A stretch of 64,000 bases of DNA from Pseudomonas peradeniyensis (GTDB taxonomy: Bacteria > Pseudomonadota > Gammaproteobacteria > Pseudomonadales > Pseudomonadaceae), in assembly GCF_014268935.2 (NCBI RefSeq), contig NZ_JABWRJ020000002.1, positions 1-64,000 of the forward strand, written 5' to 3'. Position numbers and translations under genes: made by a program. The notes under the pieces are model-generated. The model was given only the letters and a program-made list of their open reading frames with translations. It made no database searches and was not told the origin of the DNA. The number at the start of each line of letters is the position of its first letter. Position 1 is the stretch's first letter. Of this stretch, positions 1 through 7,893 are shown piece by piece.

Positions 1-34
1 GCGCAGCAGCCCCAGGATTCAGAAGCCTGCACCG

Positions 35-54
35 GCCCGGGAGCGCTCCCGGGC
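35..54. terminator. GC-rich perfect palindrome upstream of cysT
   Basis: A 20-base perfect palindrome (GCCCGGGAGC followed by its reverse complement) lies about 25 bases before cysT. It can form a strong hairpin but no T-run follows it. The gene to the left is outside the window. In pseudomonads a sulfate-binding protein gene (sbp) commonly precedes cysT, so this could be an attenuating or mRNA-stabilising hairpin between sbp and cysTWA rather than a full terminator. That role is inference. Confidence 0.45.
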
Positions 55-79
55 TTAGTGCGTTCAACCAGGGACCTTT

Positions 80-898
80 ATGTCACGTCGCATTTCCCCC
101 GTCATACCCGGCTTCGGGCTGACGCTGGGCTACACCTTGGTGTACCTCAGCCTGATCGTGCTGATACCACTGGCCGCCATGTTCGTGCATGCCGCGCAGC
201 TCACCTGGGAGCAGTTCTGGAACATCATCAGCGCACCACGGGTGCTGGCCGCGCTGAAACTGAGTTTCGGCACCGCCCTGTTCGCCGCCATCATCAACGG
301 TGTGATCGGCACCCTGCTGGCCTGGGTGCTGGTGCGCTACACCTTCCCCGGGCGCAAGGTCATCGACGCGATGATCGACCTGCCGTTCGCCCTGCCCACC
401 GCCGTCGCCGGTATCGCCCTGACCGCCCTGTACGCCCCGGCGGGCTGGGTCGGCCAGTTCGCCACCGACCTCGGTTTCAAGATCGCCTACACCCCCCTGG
501 GCATCACCCTGGCGCTGACCTTCGTCACCCTGCCGTTCGTGGTGCGCACGGTGCAGCCGGTGCTGGCCGACATCCCGCGTGAAGTCGAGGAGGCCGCCGC
601 CTGCCTGGGTGCCAAACCGCTGCAGGTGTTCCGCCACGTGCTGGCGCCGGCGCTGCTGCCGGCGTGGCTGACCGGCTTCGCCCTGGCCTTCGCCCGGGGC
701 GTGGGCGAGTACGGTTCGGTGATCTTCATCGCCGGCAACATGCCGATGAAGACCGAGATCCTGCCGCTGCTGATCATGGTCAAGCTCGACCAGTACGACT
801 ACACCGGCGCCACCGCCATCGGCGTGCTGATGCTGGTGGTTTCCTTCATCCTGCTGCTGCTGATCAACCTGCTGCAGCGGCGCATCGAAACCCCTTGA
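80..898 (+). CDS. cysT: Sulfate/thiosulfate ABC transporter permease CysT (CysU)
   Basis: One of the two inner-membrane permeases of the sulfate/thiosulfate importer that feeds assimilatory sulfate reduction. The 272-residue protein is almost entirely hydrophobic, with about six membrane segments beginning near residue 13, and carries the EAA-type loop (EVEEAAACLGAKPLQVF, around residue 170) that docks on the ATPase. The ATG at 80 has a GGGA ribosome-binding site a few bases upstream. It is first in the visible part of a tight operon: cysW starts 12 bases after its stop and cysA follows. The periplasmic sulfate-binding protein gene is probably just left of the window. Length and organisation are typical for the family. 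Confidence 0.96.
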   Translation: MSRRISPVIPGFGLTLGYTLVYLSLIVLIPLAAMFVHAAQLTWEQFWNIISAPRVLAALKLSFGTALFAAIINGVIGTLLAWVLVRYTFPGRKVIDAMIDLPFALPTAVAGIALTALYAPAGWVGQFATDLGFKIAYTPLGITLALTFVTLPFVVRTVQPVLADIPREVEEAAACLGAKPLQVFRHVLAPALLPAWLTGFALAFARGVGEYGSVIFIAGNMPMKTEILPLLIMVKLDQYDYTGATAIGVLMLVVSFILLLLINLLQRRIETP

Positions 899-910
899 AG
901 GAGGCCGGCA

Positions 911-1780
911 ATGTCTAGTCAAACCATGAGCGCAACCGCCGCCAACGCCGCCCGACGCAGCAGCGCCACCTCGCGCCGGGTGCTGATCACCCTGGCCTGG
1001 ATCGTCTTCGCGCTGTTCCTGGCGCTGCCGCTGGTGATCGTGGTGTCGCAGGCACTGAAGAACGGTTTCGGCACGTTCTTCGAAGCGATTTTCGAGCCCG
1101 ACGCGCTGTCCGCGCTCAAGCTGACCCTGCTGGCGGTGGCCATCTCGGTGCCGCTGAACCTGGTGTTCGGGGTGTCCGCCGCCTGGTGCGTGAGCAAGTA
1201 CAGCTTCCGCGGCAAGAGTATCCTGGTCACCCTGATCGACCTGCCGTTTTCGGTGTCGCCGGTAATCGCCGGTCTGGTCTACGTGCTGATGTTCGGTGCG
1301 CAGGGCCTGTTCGGGCCGTGGCTGCAGGACCACGATATCCAGATCGTCTTCGCCCTGCCGGGCATCGTCCTGGCGACCATCTTCGTCACCGTGCCGTTCG
1401 TCGCCCGTGAACTGATCCCGTTGATGCAGGAGCAGGGCACGCAAGAAGAGGAGGCTGCGCGCCTGCTCGGCGCCAACGGCTGGCAGATGTTCTGGCACGT
1501 GACCCTGCCGAACATCAAGTGGGGCCTGATCTACGGCGTGGTGCTGTGCACTGCCCGGGCCATGGGCGAGTTCGGCGCGGTGTCGGTGGTGTCCGGCCAT
1601 ATCCGCGGCGTCACCAACACCTTGCCGCTGCACGTGGAGATCCTCTACAACGAGTACAACCACGTCGCGGCCTTCAGCGTGGCCAGCCTGCTGCTGATCC
1701 TGGCGCTCTTCATCCTGCTGCTCAAGCAGTGGAGCGAGAACCGTATTAACCGCCTGCGCTACAGCGCCGCGGAGGAATGA
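911..1780 (+). CDS. cysW: Sulfate/thiosulfate ABC transporter permease CysW
   Basis: Second inner-membrane permease of the sulfate importer; it pairs with CysT to form the channel. The protein has 289 residues, a polar N-terminal tail of about 25 residues, about six membrane segments, and an EAA loop ([17 protein letters not shown]). A strong AAGGAGG ribosome-binding site overlaps the end of cysT, which suggests coupled translation. cysA begins 3 bases after the cysW stop. Family assignment is secure from the motif, the size and the operon context. In this genus such operons are normally induced by sulfate limitation through CysB; no CysB site was identified here. Confidence 0.96.
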   Translation: MSSQTMSATAANAARRSSATSRRVLITLAWIVFALFLALPLVIVVSQALKNGFGTFFEAIFEPDALSALKLTLLAVAISVPLNLVFGVSAAWCVSKYSFRGKSILVTLIDLPFSVSPVIAGLVYVLMFGAQGLFGPWLQDHDIQIVFALPGIVLATIFVTVPFVARELIPLMQEQGTQEEEAARLLGANGWQMFWHVTLPNIKWGLIYGVVLCTARAMGEFGAVSVVSGHIRGVTNTLPLHVEILYNEYNHVAAFSVASLLLILALFILLLKQWSENRINRLRYSAAEE

Positions 1781-1783
1781 TTC

Positions 1784-2773
1784 ATGTCGATCGAAGTTCG
1801 TAACGTCAGCAAGCGCTTCAACAGTTTCCAGGCCCTGGACAACATCAACCTGGATATCCACAGCGGCGAGCTGGTGGCCCTGCTCGGTCCTTCCGGCTGC
1901 GGCAAGACCACCCTGCTGCGCATCATCGCCGGCCTCGAGACCCCGGACAACGGCAGCATCGTGTTCCATGGCGAGGACGTGTCCGGCCACGACGTGCGCG
2001 ATCGCAACGTTGGTTTCGTGTTCCAGCACTACGCGCTGTTCCGCCACATGAGCGTGTTCGACAACGTCGCCTTCGGCCTGCGCATGAAGCCCAAGGGGGA
2101 GCGCCCGAGCGAGAGCAAGATCGCCGAGAAGGTCCATGAATTGCTGAACATGGTGCAACTCGACTGGCTGTCCGACCGCTACCCCGAGCAGTTGTCCGGC
2201 GGCCAGCGCCAGCGTATCGCCCTGGCCCGTGCCCTGGCGGTTGAGCCCAAGGTGCTGCTGCTCGACGAGCCGTTCGGGGCGCTGGATGCCAAGGTACGCA
2301 AGGAACTGCGCCGTTGGCTGGCGCGCCTGCACGAGGACATCAACCTGACCTCGGTGTTCGTCACCCACGACCAGGAAGAGGCCATGGAAGTCGCCGACCG
2401 CATCGTGGTGATGAACAAGGGCGTGATCGAGCAGATCGGCTCGCCCGGCGAGGTGTACGAGAAGCCGGCCAACGACTTCGTCTACCACTTCCTTGGCGAC
2501 TCCAACCGCCTGGCGCTGAGCGAAGGGCACCACGTGCTGTTCCGTCCGCACGAAGTGTCGCTGTCGCGCCACGAGACCGAGGGGCATCATGCCGCCGAAG
2601 TGCGCGACATCCGCCCGCTGGGTGCGACCACGCGAGTGACGCTGAAGGTGGAAGGGCAGAGCGAGCTGATCGAGGCCGAAGTGGTCAAGGATCACGACAG
2701 CCTCACCGGGCTGGCGCGTGGGGAGACGTTGTTCTTCCGGCCGAAGGTGTGGCAGAAGGTGGCGGATATCTGA
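1784..2773 (+). CDS. cysA: Sulfate/thiosulfate ABC transporter ATP-binding protein CysA
   Basis: Cytoplasmic ATPase that powers sulfate/thiosulfate uptake through CysT and CysW. The 329-residue protein shows Walker A (GPSGCGKT, around residue 33), the ABC signature (LSGGQRQR), Walker B ([11 protein letters not shown]) and the switch histidine ([10 protein letters not shown]). A C-terminal TOBE-like regulatory region starts near residue 240 ([11 protein letters not shown]). GGAGGA lies within the end of cysW and serves as ribosome-binding site. It is the last gene of the operon and is followed directly by a rho-independent terminator. Length is normal for the CysA/PotA subfamily. Confidence 0.96.
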   Translation: MSIEVRNVSKRFNSFQALDNINLDIHSGELVALLGPSGCGKTTLLRIIAGLETPDNGSIVFHGEDVSGHDVRDRNVGFVFQHYALFRHMSVFDNVAFGLRMKPKGERPSESKIAEKVHELLNMVQLDWLSDRYPEQLSGGQRQRIALARALAVEPKVLLLDEPFGALDAKVRKELRRWLARLHEDINLTSVFVTHDQEEAMEVADRIVVMNKGVIEQIGSPGEVYEKPANDFVYHFLGDSNRLALSEGHHVLFRPHEVSLSRHETEGHHAAEVRDIRPLGATTRVTLKVEGQSELIEAEVVKDHDSLTGLARGETLFFRPKVWQKVADI

Positions 2774-2790
2774 GCCGGCGCTTGTGATGG

Positions 2791-2819
2791 AAAACCCGGG
2801 CATGGTCCCGGGTTTTTTA
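2791..2819 (+). terminator. Rho-independent terminator after cysA
   Basis: Stem AAAACCCGGG / CCCGGGTTTT with a 6-base loop, followed by a T-run. It sits 18 bases after the cysA stop and closes the cysTWA operon. Confidence 0.93.
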
Positions 2820-2833
2820 TTGCCTGGACGGAC

Positions 2834-2899
2834 GCAATCGCGGGGCAAGCCCGCTCCCACGTAGGGTCCAGCGTGGGAGCGGGCTTGCCCCGCGATTGC
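2834..2899. repeat. Paired REP-type inverted repeat (family A)
   Basis: Two head-to-head copies of a REP-like unit whose core reads CGCGGGGCAAGCCCGCTCC, separated by a short spacer. The same unit recurs at 7967, 17553, 22586, 32717 and 48771. It lies just after the cysA terminator. Such elements are typical of P. putida-group chromosomes. Confidence 0.9.
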
Positions 2900-3121
2900 A
2901 GTGTCCGCCAGCATGCCATTCGAGCATTTTTCATATGCCCTCAAGGCATCCAAAAAGCACTGGTCGGCTGCAGGCCTTTGCTACCGGGCCCTGCAAGGAA
3001 CTGGGCAAAACAGTTAGATTAAAAAGATCTAGCTTTAACTTTAAACATTACTTTATGAGCTAAGTATCTGGGCCCGATGATTCAGCCACACACCTGAATC
3101 AGAACCCCAGGAGTTTTAGCA

Positions 3122-3919
3122 ATGGGCAATGTCCAGACGGCCGTCAGGGCCTACGACCAGCCATGGCGCCCGGCATCGGGTGACCTGGTCGAGCTCGGAC
3201 GCACGCTGCGCCTGCCGCTGGGCCAGTTGCGCCTGCAACGCACGCCGGTCAGTGGCCTGAAGCGCCGCGACAAACTGGCGCTCGGCCTGCTGGTGCTGGT
3301 GCTGCACGGCGCGGCGGCGTACTGGGTCAGCCACCAGCCGACCCCCGAGCTGCCGGTCATCCCGCCGAAGATTCCGCCCATGACCATCGAGTTCGCCGCG
3401 CCCGCACCACCGGTGGTCGAGCCGCCGCCGCCGGCCCCTGTGGTCCAGCCGCCACCACCGCCACCGGTGGTCGACGAACTGGCCGCCAAGCCCGCGCCCA
3501 AGCCGGTCCCGAAACCCAAGCCAGTGCCCAAGCCCGTGGCCAAGCCGCAGCCCAAGCCAGTCGAGGCGCCACCGCCAACACCGGTCGCCGCGCCAGCCCC
3601 TCCGGCGCCGGCACCTGCGCCACCTGCGCCCGCGCCGGTCACCCCGGCCTCGGCCAACGCCGCGTACCTGAAGAACCCGGCGCCGGAGTATCCGCAGATG
3701 GCCCAGCGCCGCGGCTGGGAAGGCACCGTGCTGCTGCGCGTGGAGGTGCTGCCCAGTGGCAAGCCGGGGCAGATCCAGATCCAGAAGAGCAGTGGCCGCG
3801 ACGCCCTGGACGCCGCCGCGCTGGCAGCTGTGAAGCGCTGGAGCTTCGTCCCGGCCAAGCAGGGCGACGTGGCCCAGGTGGGCTGGGTCAGCGTACCGAT
3901 CGATTTCAAGCTTCGTTAA
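3122..3919 (+). CDS. tonB: TonB energy-transducing protein
   Basis: Transmits the proton-motive force from ExbB/ExbD to outer-membrane TonB-dependent receptors (siderophores, vitamin B12 and similar). The 265-residue protein has a cytoplasmic N-terminal extension of about 50 residues, one membrane segment at about 51-69 containing the conserved histidine (His62), a long Pro/Ala/Val/Lys-rich periplasmic spacer at about 80-175, and a C-terminal TonB domain (YPQMAQRRGWEGTVLLRVEV through PIDFKLR). The extended N-terminus is characteristic of Pseudomonas TonB. The ATG at 3122 follows CCAGGAG. exbB and exbD follow in the same operon. I looked for a Fur box in the AT-rich 3000-3060 region and saw no convincing one. 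Confidence 0.95.
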   Translation: MGNVQTAVRAYDQPWRPASGDLVELGRTLRLPLGQLRLQRTPVSGLKRRDKLALGLLVLVLHGAAAYWVSHQPTPELPVIPPKIPPMTIEFAAPAPPVVEPPPPAPVVQPPPPPPVVDELAAKPAPKPVPKPKPVPKPVAKPQPKPVEAPPPTPVAAPAPPAPAPAPPAPAPVTPASANAAYLKNPAPEYPQMAQRRGWEGTVLLRVEVLPSGKPGQIQIQKSSGRDALDAAALAAVKRWSFVPAKQGDVAQVGWVSVPIDFKLR

Positions 3920-3949
3920 CTTGCGACCGCATACAGGAAGGACTTCATC

Positions 3950-4672
3950 ATGAGCTTGTTGGCATCTCCCCTCGAATCCGTTGAAAGCGCGGTCATCTGG
4001 CTGCTGGTCGGCTTCTCCGTCGCCACCTGGGCGCTGGCCCTGGTCAAGGTCGTGCAGTTCGTGCGCCTGAAGAACCAGGACAAGCGCTTCCACCAGCAGT
4101 TCTGGGCCGCGTCCAGCCTCGACTCTGCCGCCGAGCCCGCCCACGATCTGCCAGGCCCGGCCGCCCGTGTCGCCCAGGCGGGCTTTGCGGCGATCGCGGT
4201 CGGCGAGCCTGGCCAGGCCAGTGACCTCAGTCAGGCGATCAACCACCAGGACCGCCTGGAGCGCGCCCTGCGCCAGCAGATCGTCCGCGAGCGCCGTTCG
4301 CTGGAGACTGGCCTGGCGGTGGTTGCCAGTATCGGCAGCACCTCGCCGTTCATCGGCCTGTTCGGCACCGTGTGGGGCATCATGGAGGCGCTCAAGGGTA
4401 TCAGCGCGGCGGGCTCGGCCAGCCTGGAAACCGTGGCCGGCCCGATCGGCGCGGCGCTGGTCGCCACCGGCGTGGGTATCGCCGTCGCGGTGCCGGCGGT
4501 GCTGGTCTACAACTACTTCCTCCGTCGTCTGAAGCTGACTGCGGCGGACCTCGACGACTTCGCCCACGACTTCTACAGCCTGGCGCAGAAGAGTGCCTTC
4601 CGCGTGCTGGTGCACCCGGCGGTGCAGCGCCAGCACACCGGCTTCACCCAACCTGTGAAGGAGGCCTCCTGA
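3950..4672 (+). CDS. exbB: ExbB biopolymer transport protein (MotA/TolQ/ExbB family)
   Basis: Proton-channel subunit of the TonB-ExbB-ExbD inner-membrane motor. The protein has 240 residues with a first membrane segment at about 14-32 (AVIWLLVGFSVATWAL), a large cytoplasmic loop, and two further segments in the conserved MotA/TolQ/ExbB core (STSPFIGLFGTVWGIMEAL, then GPIGAALVATGVGIAVAVPA). The TolQ/ExbB paralogue ambiguity is resolved by location between tonB and exbD. The ribosome-binding site AGGAAGGA precedes the ATG. exbD starts 1 base after its stop. The tonB-exbB-exbD order is used by some Pseudomonas; exbB-exbD-tonB is the other common order. Confidence 0.95.
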   Translation: MSLLASPLESVESAVIWLLVGFSVATWALALVKVVQFVRLKNQDKRFHQQFWAASSLDSAAEPAHDLPGPAARVAQAGFAAIAVGEPGQASDLSQAINHQDRLERALRQQIVRERRSLETGLAVVASIGSTSPFIGLFGTVWGIMEALKGISAAGSASLETVAGPIGAALVATGVGIAVAVPAVLVYNYFLRRLKLTAADLDDFAHDFYSLAQKSAFRVLVHPAVQRQHTGFTQPVKEAS

Positions 4673-4673
4673 C

Positions 4674-5075
4674 ATGGCCTTCTCGACCCAGGACAGCGAT
4701 GAAGTGTTGAGTGAAATCAACGTCACGCCATTGGTGGACGTCATGCTGGTGCTGTTGGTGGTGTTCATCGTCACCGCGCCGTTGCTGACCAATGCCATCC
4801 CCATCAACCTGCCCAAGACCGAGGCCGTGGCCCCGGTGGAGCAGAAGGACCCGCTGGTGGTGAGCATCGACGGCAGCGGCAAGCTGTTCATCAACAAGGA
4901 CGAGATCCAGCCCGACCTGCTGGAGACCAACCTCAAGGCTGCCAAGGACAAGGACGCCGAGCTGCGTGTGCAGCTGCAGGCCGACGATGGTGTGAACTAC
5001 GGCGAGGTCGCCCGCGCGATGGCGGCGATCGAGCGTGCCGGGATCAGCAAGCTGGCGGTGATCACCGCCCGCTGA
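4674..5075 (+). CDS. exbD: ExbD biopolymer transport protein
   Basis: Partner of ExbB in the TonB motor. The protein has 133 residues with a short cytoplasmic N-terminus, a single membrane segment at about 20-42 bearing the essential proton-carrying aspartate (Asp22 in NVTPLVDVMLVLLVVF), and a periplasmic domain ending in GISKLAVITAR. Size and the Asp position match the ExbD/TolR family. It is separated from exbB by one base and followed by a terminator hairpin 30 bases downstream, so it ends the operon. Confidence 0.95.
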   Translation: MAFSTQDSDEVLSEINVTPLVDVMLVLLVVFIVTAPLLTNAIPINLPKTEAVAPVEQKDPLVVSIDGSGKLFINKDEIQPDLLETNLKAAKDKDAELRVQLQADDGVNYGEVARAMAAIERAGISKLAVITAR

Positions 5076-5104
5076 CCGGCGATACCCTCTTCAGGCAAGT
5101 GCTT

Positions 5105-5143
5105 AGGGGCCATTTTCCTTGGCAGGGGATGGCCCTTTTTTTA
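5105..5143 (+). terminator. Rho-independent terminator after exbD
   Basis: Stem GGGCCAT (5107-5113) / ATGGCCC (5129-5135) followed by seven T. It closes tonB-exbB-exbD. Confidence 0.88.
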
Positions 5144-5167
5144 TTGGAGACGCGGATGTGACGTCTT

Positions 5168-5190
5168 TCGCGATCCCTGTAGGAGCGGCC
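5168..5190. repeat. Half REP remnant
   Basis: The stretch CGCGATCCCTGTAGGAGCGGCC resembles the outer half of a P. putida REP unit but has no inverted partner. It is probably a decayed copy. Confidence 0.4.
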
Positions 5191-5249
5191 TTAGTACTGT
5201 GCAAGACAGTTGCTTTAAAAGAATTTTGGGTTATTAATAAATAGCTTAT

Positions 5250-5266
5250 TATTCCTTTACGAATAT
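5250..5266. promoter_or_regulatory. Candidate shared regulatory motif upstream of the RBBP9-like hydrolase
   Basis: The element TATTCCTTTACGAATAT lies in an AT-rich patch (5216-5275) that contrasts with the surrounding GC-rich DNA. The reverse complement of 6983-6998 upstream of metQ reads TATTCCGTAACAATAT, which matches it closely apart from a one-base gap. A role as binding site for a sulfur-starvation regulator is inference from the neighbours. Confidence 0.35.
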
Positions 5267-5318
5267 AGCCCCCTCCCTATACTTGCACCCAAGCACGCAA
5301 AATTCCGGAGGCGTCCCC

Positions 5319-5900
5319 ATGCGCAATGAGTCGATTCGTTACCTGATTGTGCCGGGCTGGCAAGGATCGCCAGACAACCATTGGCAGAGCCACTGGCAGC
5401 GCAGCCTGCCTAACAGCGCCCGGGTCGAGCAGCATGACTGGCTGACCCCGCAGCGGCGCGACTGGGTCCAGGCGCTGGAGCAGGCGATTGCCGCCGAACG
5501 CTCGCCGGTGATTCTCATCGCCCACAGCCTGGGCTGCATCACGGTCGCCCACTGGGTCGCCCAGGCCAGCCCCGAGCTGCTGCGCCGGGTACGTGGTGCA
5601 TTGCTGGTGGCGCCGGCGGATGTCGAGCGTCCGACCTGCGTGCCAGCCTTGCGCAATTTCGCGCCGATTCCACTTCAGGCTTTGCCGTTCCCCAGCCAGG
5701 TGGTCAGCTCCGACAACGACCCGGCGGTGAGCGTGCCGCGCGCGCTGTACCTGGCCCAGGCCTGGGGCGCCGAGGCCGGGCTGCTGGCCGACGCCGGGCA
5801 TATCAACGTCAAATCCGGCCATGAGCGTTGGGAACAGGGCTTCGCCTACCTCTACCGCCTGCAGGCCCGTGTCGATCAGCGCGCGCTGCGCCGCGCCTGA
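5319..5900 (+). CDS. RBBP9/YdeN-family alpha/beta hydrolase
   Basis: Predicted small cytoplasmic serine hydrolase of unknown substrate. The 193-residue protein has the family's N-terminal signature (IVPGWQGSPDNHWQSHW), a nucleophile elbow with serine (AHSLGC), and a C-terminal histidine (DAGHINVKSGHERW). I chose the ATG at 5319 because CGGAGG lies 7-12 bases upstream; a longer frame opens at a TTG at 5283 without such support. The gene directly precedes the SfnR-like AAA+ gene (62-base gap) on the same strand, and an AT-rich promoter region lies upstream, so the two probably form one transcript. A link to sulfur or amino-acid scavenging is contextual only. Confidence 0.88.
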   Translation: MRNESIRYLIVPGWQGSPDNHWQSHWQRSLPNSARVEQHDWLTPQRRDWVQALEQAIAAERSPVILIAHSLGCITVAHWVAQASPELLRRVRGALLVAPADVERPTCVPALRNFAPIPLQALPFPSQVVSSDNDPAVSVPRALYLAQAWGAEAGLLADAGHINVKSGHERWEQGFAYLYRLQARVDQRALRRA

Positions 5901-5962
5901 TCCGCCGGTTTCATCGAACGAGTCGAATCCCCGGCCGCCTGCGGCCGGGGCGGGAGTATTCC

Positions 5963-6910
5963 ATGACGTTTCACACTGCTTTCGGCCAGCCGTTGCTGAC
6001 CTTCCCCGAACTGGACAAGAGCCCGCTGAGCATTCGCGCCAAGGCGCTGGTGTTCGTCGATCCGCGTTCCCAGGCGTTGCGCCAGGCCCTGGAGCGGTTG
6101 GCGCCACAACCGCTGCCGGTGCTGATCCGTGGCGAAACCGGCACCGGCAAGGAACTGCTGGCCCGGCAGATCCACCGCGCCAGTGATCGCGGCGGGTTGT
6201 TCGTATCGGTCAATTGCGCGGCCATCAGCCCGACCTACGCCGATGCCGAGCTGTTCGGCTACAGCGCCGGCACCCAGGGTGGCACCGCCAGCAGTCGAGC
6301 CGGCTGGTTCGGCTCGGCCAACGGCGGCACGCTGTACCTGGACGAGATCGCCGACCTGCCCCTGGCGATCCAGGGCAAGCTGCTGGCGGCCCTGGAAAAC
6401 CGCGAGGTGACCCGGGTCGGCGCCGCCCAGCCGCAGGCGGTCGATGTGCGGCTGGTGGCCGCTTCCAGTATCGACCTGGCCCAGGCCGTGCGCGCCGGGC
6501 GCTTCAACGAGCGGCTCTACCATTACCTGCACGAGGGCGAGCTCGAGCTGCCGGCATTGCGTGATCGGGTCGGCGATATCCTGCCGCTGGCCGAGTACTT
6601 CGTCGGTATCTACAGCGTGCGCCTGGATCGGCCATTGCCGTTGATCAGCGAGGCGGCCCAGCAGGCGCTGGAGGCCCATGCCTGGCCGGGCAATACCCGT
6701 GAGCTGGAGAACGTCATTCACTTCGCCCTGCTGGTCAGTGATGGTGAGGAGATCCTTCCCGCGCATCTCGACCTTCCGGATACCACACCCTTGGCCAGCC
6801 TGGCCCGTCAGCTCGCGCAACTGGGTGCCAGTCGGGAGCCGCAAACCCTGGGCGACCTGCGCGGGCTGCTGGGCGCAGCCTTGGCGCAATTGGGCGAATC
6901 CGCGCCGTAG
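5963..6910 (+). CDS. SfnR-like sigma-54 AAA+ domain protein, degenerate (no GAFTGA, no arginine fingers, no HTH)
   Basis: The 315-residue protein resembles SfnR, the sigma-54 activator of dimethyl-sulfone and sulfonate use in P. putida, but is shorter. Retained: Walker A (GETGTGKE, 57-64), Walker B (GGTLYLDE, 121-128), sensor-II-like region (WPGNTRELENVI, 241-252). Missing: the GAFTGA loop that contacts sigma-54 is replaced by SAGTQGGTAS (101-110). The segment that is normally FRxDLYYRL, holding both arginine fingers (PspF R162/R168), reads FNERLYHYL (181-189). The C-terminus ends near residue 315 with no recognisable Fis-type helix-turn-helix. The frame is intact, so it is not a simple pseudogene. 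It sits between an RBBP9-like hydrolase and metQ. A regulatory or decoy role toward a true SfnR is inference. Confidence 0.85.
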   Translation: MTFHTAFGQPLLTFPELDKSPLSIRAKALVFVDPRSQALRQALERLAPQPLPVLIRGETGTGKELLARQIHRASDRGGLFVSVNCAAISPTYADAELFGYSAGTQGGTASSRAGWFGSANGGTLYLDEIADLPLAIQGKLLAALENREVTRVGAAQPQAVDVRLVAASSIDLAQAVRAGRFNERLYHYLHEGELELPALRDRVGDILPLAEYFVGIYSVRLDRPLPLISEAAQQALEAHAWPGNTRELENVIHFALLVSDGEEILPAHLDLPDTTPLASLARQLAQLGASREPQTLGDLRGLLGAALAQLGESAP

Positions 6911-6982
6911 AGCTGTGCCTGGCCGCTCATAAGCAAAGGTTGTGATGGCGATTTGTTTTTGGAATAAGCAGCTAATCAAAAG

Positions 6983-6998
6983 ATATTGTTACGGAATA
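6983..6998. promoter_or_regulatory. Candidate shared regulatory motif upstream of metQ
   Basis: The element ATATTGTTACGGAATA, in inverted orientation, matches the motif at 5250-5266. A second GGAATAA lies at 6960-6966, so the AT-rich leader (6950-7010) has two GGAATAA copies 33 bases apart. The regulator is unknown. Confidence 0.35.
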
Positions 6999-7091
6999 AA
7001 AAATCTCGGTATTGTCCGTTTCACGCCCACCCGAACGGATGGGCACCCGACTCGCCATCTGCGATGGCCCAGCTTTAGAACAAGGATCACC

Positions 7092-7877
7092 ATGAAAAAG
7101 ACCCTGCTGACCACCGCCCTGGCCGCCGCCCTTTCGTTCGCTGGCCTGGCCAATGCCGCCGAGAAACTGGTGGTCGCCGCCACGCCCGTGCCGCATGCCG
7201 AAATCCTCGAACTGATCAAGCCGACCCTGGCCAAGGAAGGCGTGGACCTGCAGATCAAGGTCTTCACCGACTATGTCCAGCCCAACGTGCAGGTCGACCA
7301 GAAACGCCTGGATGCCAACTACTTCCAGACCCTGCCGTACCTGAAGAACTTCAACGAAGGCAAGGGCACCCACCTGGAAACCGTGATCGGCGTGCATGTC
7401 GAGCCGTTCGGTGGCTACTCGAAGAAGGTCAAGAGCCTGGCCGAGCTGAAGGATGGCGCCACCGTCGCCATCCCCAACGAAGGCAGCAACAGTGGCCGCG
7501 CCCTGCTTCTGCTGCAGAAGGCTGGCCTGATCACTCTGAAAGACCCGAAGAACGCCCTGGCCACGCCGAAAGACATCGCCGAGAACCCGAAGAAGCTCAA
7601 GTTCCGCGAGCTGGAATCGGCCATGCTGCCGCGTGTGCTGGATCAGGTCGACCTGGACATGATCAACACCAACTACGCCCTGGAAGCCGGCCTGAACCCG
7701 GCCAAGGACGCCCTGGTGATCGAAGGCAGCGACTCGCCGTACGTTAACTTCCTGGTCGCCCGTCCGGACAACAAGGACAGCGAGGCCATCCAGAAGCTGG
7801 CCAAGGCGCTGACCAGCCCGGAAGTGAAGGCGTTCATCGAGAAGAAATACAGCGGTGCGGTACTGCCGGCGTTCTGA
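7092..7877 (+). CDS. MetQ/NlpA-family periplasmic binding protein (orphan)
   Basis: Predicted periplasmic receptor for methionine or a related sulfur amino acid. The 261-residue protein starts with a signal peptide (to about residue 22, cleavage after ANA). The body has the family hallmarks VVAATPVPHAEIL, DYVQPN, NYFQTLPYL and AIPNEGSNSGRALLLL. Unlike many NlpA proteins it has no lipobox cysteine, so it is probably soluble. The ATG at 7092 is preceded by AAGGA. No metN or metI is adjacent: a terminator follows directly, so it must use a permease/ATPase encoded elsewhere or the ABC system 550 bases downstream, which has its own binding protein. The substrate is family inference. Confidence 0.88.
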   Translation: MKKTLLTTALAAALSFAGLANAAEKLVVAATPVPHAEILELIKPTLAKEGVDLQIKVFTDYVQPNVQVDQKRLDANYFQTLPYLKNFNEGKGTHLETVIGVHVEPFGGYSKKVKSLAELKDGATVAIPNEGSNSGRALLLLQKAGLITLKDPKNALATPKDIAENPKKLKFRELESAMLPRVLDQVDLDMINTNYALEAGLNPAKDALVIEGSDSPYVNFLVARPDNKDSEAIQKLAKALTSPEVKAFIEKKYSGAVLPAF

Positions 7878-7893
7878 TACGCGGCCTGGTACG

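Noticed and set aside
83..2953. A 956-codon minus-strand open frame opposite cysTWA
   Set aside because: It is antisense to three unmistakable genes. Its translation is low-complexity (rich in His, Gln, Gly, Arg), as expected from high-GC third-codon bias.
3000..3060. AT-rich sequence upstream of tonB as a Fur box
   Set aside because: No 19-base Fur-like inverted repeat could be aligned convincingly. Iron regulation is likely for the family but not shown here.
3116..4951. Minus-strand open frame across tonB-exbB-exbD
   Set aside because: Repetitive Arg/Gly/Trp-rich translation mirrors the Pro/Ala codons of TonB. The plus-strand genes have clear domains and ribosome-binding sites.
5216..5275. 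AT-rich patch as the edge of a genomic island
   Set aside because: The dip is under 100 bases, flanking genes have normal composition, and no integrase, tRNA or direct repeats are present. A promoter is the simpler explanation.
6920..6934. Possible sigma-54 promoter (GG-N10-GC) upstream of metQ
   Set aside because: The spacing is right, but the -12 element reads AAGC instead of TTGC and the -24 lacks the GGCAC match. Too weak to annotate.
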